In this document: one piece after another, positions 62,401-64,000 of the stretch
Position numbering within the stretch: position 1 is the stretch's first letter
How the letters are laid out: every line of letters starts with the position of its first letter
NCBI GenBank assembly: GCA_041751935.1
Contig: JBGSIA010000100.1
Span: forward strand, 85,915-149,914
Length of the DNA stretch: 64,000 bases
Reading direction: 5' to 3'
Source of the DNA: JBBSJZ01 sp041751935
GTDB lineage: Bacteria; Planctomycetota; Planctomycetia; Pirellulales; Pirellulaceae
Position numbers and translations under genes: made by a program
The notes under the pieces: generated by a model
Database searches by the model: none
Seen by the model: the letters and a program-made list of their open reading frames with translations, nothing else
Told to the model about the DNA's origin: nothing

Positions 62401-64000
62401 CTTGGGAACGGTCACCAACAATAATGACGGAACATTTGGGTATAACCCCAGCGGCCAGTTCAACTCGTTGCCGCCCGGTCAAAGCACGACGGACACCTTC
62501 ACTTACATGGTGAGCGATGGAAATGGCGGCTCTGATGTCGGCACGGTTACGATCGCTATCTCGAATCCTGCAGTGGCTTCTGGACCGAAGTTGCAATCGG
62601 GTATTGCTAGCGTTACGACTGGCGTGTGGACGACAGTCACGTTGCCTCAGTCTTATTCAGACATGGTCGTCGTAACCACGCCGGTAACGACTAAAACGAA
62701 TGCTTCCGTGACCACTCGAATCCGTAACGCGACTGGCAATAGCTTTGAGGTGATGTTGCAACATGCTGGCACGCTAGGTGGAAGTTCTAGTCTCACGTTG
62801 CCGGTTCACTACACGGTTGTCGAAGCCGGTGTGTATACCGTGGCTAACGATGGAGTGAAGATGGAAGCGGTAAAAACTCTGTCCACAGTTACTGATCGCA
62901 AAGGTTCCTACGTAGGACAAAACCAAACGTCGGCGCTAGGCAACACTTACACCAATCCCGTGGTCATTGGTCAAGTGATGAGCTTCAATGACCCCGCTTG
63001 GTCGGTGTTCTGGTCACGTGGGACAACCGAATTCGATCCAGCCAGCGGTGCAGCGATCTGGACCGGAAAACACGTGGGCTCTGACCCCGCCACGGCTCGC
63101 GCGAATGAACAGATTGGCTTCATTGTGATTGAGCAGGGAAGCGGCACCATCGGCGGTTTCAGTTACAGTGCGGCATTGGGTGGCAACTCCATCGACGGAG
63201 TGTTCAACAACGGCAACAGTTATCCGCTGACAATTTCCAATCCGACATCGGCGATTGCCAGCCAAAGCGGAATGCACGGTTCGGACGGCGGCTGGGCAGT
63301 TTTGTACGGCGCGCAACCGATTGACGGCCAACTCTCGCTGGCGATTGAGGAAGATCAAGCTCAGGACTTTGAACGTTCGCATTCCAATGAGCAAGTTGCC
63401 TACATTTTGTTCCATGAATTGACTCCACCTGGCGGATTGCCATTGATGAGTGCAGCGCCGTTAGCCTCGCGTGTGGTCCAAGCAACCGAGTTAACTTTGC
63501 CGTTAGACGGTTTGCAGCTCGCTGATGCGAGTGGCAATAACACGTTAATGATCACCGGAATCGAAGGCCTTATCGATTTAGCTGACTCGACGATTGAACT
63601 ACGAGGTTTTAATCGCATCGATTTGTCTAGCGAAGAAATCAGTACGCTGTCCCTCGATGCATCTGTGGTGTCGCGACTTGCCGCAGCAACGAAGTCAATT
63701 GACGTTGTTGCTGGTGATGGCGACCAACTTGTCATTCGCGACGCTGCGAACTGGCGATTGGTTGATCCCGTGCTGGTGGATGGCCAGTTCTTGTTAACTG
63801 CCAGATCGATACTCGGTGGAGATGAAACCATTCGCGCCTCTTTGGCGAACCAGTGGCGCAACTTCCTCCACGCCGGTGATGTCGACAACAGCGGTGACAT
63901 CACCGCTGGAGACGCTCTGGAAATCGTTCATGAGTTGAATCAACGTCGATTCTCGAACGCGGTAACAAGCGAGTTAGTGGCCCCGCAAAATGTTATTCAG
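56498..64000 (+). CDS. Giant modular surface protein, 3'-truncated by window edge
   Basis: From ATG 56498 the frame stays open for 2501 codons to the last base; the remainder is outside. N-terminal RRRLLFESLEHRRVL resembles the signal of large planctomycete surface proteins. Approximate modules by residue: LamG-like 35-278; two cadherin-like/tandem-95 units 281-473 (DTFTYTIMDDDGD, DTFTYTITDN); glucose/sorbosone dehydrogenase-like six-bladed domain 474-835 (ERGLTDIVLDPDF, GGGLDIGPDDKLYLTIGD, PEIWAYGLRNPFR, GVAGANYGW); PKD 838-918 (YTWVFGDGTQ); beta-rich region 920-1108; second LamG-like 1109-1338; CHRD 1398-1542 (TKVHIHGWL, YFNLHTTVHSMGEIRGNF); cadherin-like; duplicated modules 1633-1918 and 2026-2306; dockerin-like 2457-2483 (GDVDNSGDITAGDALEIVHE). 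Cell-surface role inferred. Confidence 0.9.
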   Translation, partial: MNDLVSLRRKSKKNQRRRLLFESLEHRRVLHAPGTPVLELEVAHGVVASGGFVSQWSDQSAGGNHVVAVGAMQPTFGIAKTPSNLDAISFDGIDDRLIRTLSSGPLTGLPAGNAARSMFIVAQFHDANAWGGVSYGAGATNQTFGIGVASSTANEGREVLTGWGAANDLISTELGYTPPAGPTTGWKLLTAVFDSNVATLYSNGSQIATWNHTYNTNTTNANLLGGLATSRLVLGQEIKELGNIKMDVAAVLLYNSAVTPTFQAQVENYLTEEYLAVDLLPDAVNDATMAQTGTPLQIAKATLLSNDSLGNEPTIIIDFDSATAQGGAVVENEVFFTYTPPSPTFQGLDTFTYTIMDDDGDIDTATVTVNVTSSGLAPDAVDDSVFGLQDTDEPIFPAFLLANDTLGNQPTTITSVSATSAQGGTIAFNSGSGAYIYSPPTGFSGVDTFTYTITDNLSLSDTATVSVTVGVAFSDELVVSGFNRPLSLTNLPDGRMLLLEQGGQIKIVDPSAAVPTTSLYMTVPNVQSTQERGLTDIVLDPDFETNGYFYVYYASSTTMKIRLSRFTHDFNTSTGIPGSEVVLWQDPEAFNLTQFCCHYGGGLDIGPDDKLYLTIGDKWKVPATSQDLTKAGGKILRLNLDGTIPADNPFLNSGPGVLPEIWAYGLRNPFRANWDNTGNPATSRFFIGDVGGNIQGTAREELNIGVAGANYGWHLVEGVQNNPAYEDPIFDYGHTGTTPNGGAIAGGLVYRGNLYPSEFDGAYFFGDYVNGWIHYLKFDSLGNVIDANPNTSELDAFEFSESPIAPVAFEVGADGALYYLDYFMEQLHRITYNVGNQAPVITTASAVPTTGISPLAVTFTGAATDAEDDPLAYTWVFGDGTQAPGPNATHTYLTNGPYTATLQVSDGFQTTVSAPIAIAVGNAPVIQSVSPADGSLFRAGDTLTLSAVVTDVDGPITGSSYDWTVRFVHNAHTHPVFDNVPGTTLPFNIPLTGHDFSDLTGFEIELKITDSHGLTDTEIFRIYPEKVDVDINTDFPGVLTYTLDGVPRTGDFVLDTAINFQHTLSVPTVVYHNGGQYSFVKWSNNSTNPDLTFTVPDMNTNLTAEYNFDGSPTLINQGLVMRLDAESGVTTTGSTVTGWNDFSGLGNNLTSLGDPQLITDGLNGRDVIEFDGVGDRLQGVVSTLGGLPGGANDRSVFMVARYDSNGYGGFAYGSPTSNRTFGTVVAPNGNLMVQGWGAANDFDSGDDGTGEGWLIQEVVLTANQLRHYRDGVEIDSRTHTFNTNVGAGSVIMLGAEIDGNPTLDMSVAEVLVYNRALNTSERQQVEAYLHAKYFNVNLDPIAVDDVIDVAADDVANGNLLNANPSSWVWNVPVISEDQVNNSMAMPPGDGSTDSPATGWATVEVKRNPDFILGNTSDPDEEYLISVTLNWNGLQGDLTKVHIHGWLTANGDPVGPGNSSPTHMYEIPGLEDETATIASGVNRRSDTLVVTDAFLPHTHPFDNHAGYISPRQIIDEFAAGRAYFNLHTTVHSMGEIRGNFPEITVADFDPNNDSLSVSQVNGNPASVGNQIAIPSGALLTVNANGTFVYDPNGQFDTLPVGQTANDSFTYTISDGLGGIDTATASVNVLGKFVASTGPKLQTGVVTADTTGWTTITLPQSYNDMVVVTTLATTSANMSVATRVRNVTANSFEVMVQRTGTLGGSTPVSVPVHYTVVEAGVYTLAQHGVKMEALKVNSNVTDAKGSYVGQNLTSSLSNSYTNPVVVGQVMSSNDADWSSFWSRGATANVPASATNIWVGKQVGSDPDTTRANEQLGVIVIEQGNGSIGGVSYSAALGAKTVDGVANNGNNYALSLVDPTVAVASISGMIGSDGGWAVLHGANPLTTQIDLAIEEDQEQDFERGHNNEQVAYLVFGASSSSNQDPTANDDGGIGFATTIDSSFTTSSVLANDTDPDSGDTLSVLSINVTGTLGTVTNNNDGTFGYNPSGQFNSLPPGQSTTDTFTYMVSDGNGGSDVGTVTIAISNPAVASGPKLQSGIASVTTGVWTTVTLPQSYSDMVVVTTPVTTKTNASVTTRIRNATGNSFEVMLQHAGTLGGSSSLTLPVHYTVVEAGVYTVANDGVKMEAVKTLSTVTDRKGSYVGQNQTSALGNTYTNPVVIGQVMSFNDPAWSVFWSRGTTEFDPASGAAIWTGKHVGSDPATARANEQIGFIVIEQGSGTIGGFSYSAALGGNSIDGVFNNGNSYPLTISNPTSAIASQSGMHGSDGGWAVLYGAQPIDGQLSLAIEEDQAQDFERSHSNEQVAYILFHELTPPGGLPLMSAAPLASRVVQATELTLPLDGLQLADASGNNTLMITGIEGLIDLADSTIELRGFNRIDLSSEEISTLSLDASVVSRLAAATKSIDVVAGDGDQLVIRDAANWRLVDPVLVDGQFLLTARSILGGDETIRASLANQWRNFLHAGDVDNSGDITAGDALEIVHELNQRRFSNAVTSELVAPQNVIQ
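61393..63415 (+). repeat. Two copies of a ~280-residue module in the giant protein
   Basis: Copy 1 61393-62250 and copy 2 62575-63415, separated by a cadherin-like unit. Both run GPKLQ(T/S)G, then W-TT-T-LPQSY-DMVVVTT, VRN/IRN-T-NSFEVM, VHYTVVEAGVYT, KGSYVGQN, WSRG, RANEQ, GGWAVL-GA, LAIEEDQ-QDFER-H-NEQVAY. The opening resembles an H-type lectin-like fold. They form a duplicated beta-rich module, probably carbohydrate-binding. Confidence 0.7.

Noticed and set aside
1..64000. CRISPR array, insertion sequence, prophage or rRNA operon
   Set aside because: No regularly spaced repeats, transposase, integrase, phage structural genes or rRNA sequence was found.

Overview
The window looks like a chromosomal stretch from a planctomycete, most likely a Pirellulaceae (Rhodopirellula-like) marine bacterium. 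This is an inference from family content: a DUF1559 protein, an ECF sigma factor beside a Ser/Thr kinase, a secreted sulfatase, a secreted PQQ-propeller protein with an N-terminal methyltransferase-like fold, a formylmethanofuran-dehydrogenase-type C1 gene (FhcB), futalosine-pathway MqnD, and a very large surface protein with the RRRLLFESLEHRRVL-type N-terminus and a C-terminal dockerin-like motif. No phage, insertion sequence or CRISPR array is visible. Most of the window is ordinary chromosomal housekeeping with accessory islets.

Layout. 1-5.6 kb: tail of a DUF1559 protein, then a minus-strand set (AHSA1/SRPBCC protein, a highly structured intergenic stretch, LRR membrane protein, Xaa-Pro peptidase, accB, accC). 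5.7-8.4 kb: secreted M3 oligopeptidase and a VanZ-like protein. 8.5-11.5 kb (minus): ECF sigma factor and a membrane Ser/Thr kinase fused to a TAXI-type periplasmic binding domain. 11.6-16.4 kb: TlpA-like lipoprotein, DinB-like protein, ThiE with N-terminal extension, SGNH hydrolase, tRNA-Arg(CCU), rhodanese, TrmB. 16.5-20.7 kb: a HemD-HemE fusion, FhcB overlapping it by GTGA, and a CtBP-like dehydrogenase. 20.7-27 kb (minus): RND efflux operon (adaptor, pump, small secreted protein) and a membrane-anchored C39-like peptidase. 27-41 kb: DPP-IV-type peptidase, sulfatase, dGTPase-like HD protein, UvrA, MqnD, DUF4261 protein, zinc alcohol dehydrogenase, cysH-rrf2 pair, HEAT-type secreted protein.

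41-49 kb: a compact minus-strand trio (AcpH-like, sugar isomerase, receiver-like), a ParDE-type toxin-antitoxin module with its promoter and an inverted-repeat operator readable in the DNA, a flippase, a 21-bp palindrome, a DUF3127 protein, an aldehyde dehydrogenase and a short malic enzyme. 49.5-56.1 kb: a three-gene plus-strand operon: methyltransferase-like/PQQ-propeller/LamG protein, an unrecognised secreted protein, and a protein with two tandem ModA-like binding domains. 56.5 kb to the end: one uninterrupted open frame of at least 2501 codons running off the window. It encodes a modular surface protein (LamG-like, cadherin-like, glucose/sorbosone dehydrogenase-like, PKD, second LamG-like, CHRD, two copies of a ~280-residue module, dockerin-like).

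Most worth following up: the kinase-TAXI fusion next to its sigma factor, the tandem-ModA operon with no transporter beside it, the HemD-HemE fusion coupled to fhcB, the four-hairpin intergenic region at 4751-4968, and the giant surface protein with its duplicated module. All family assignments come from reading motifs by eye; no database search was run.
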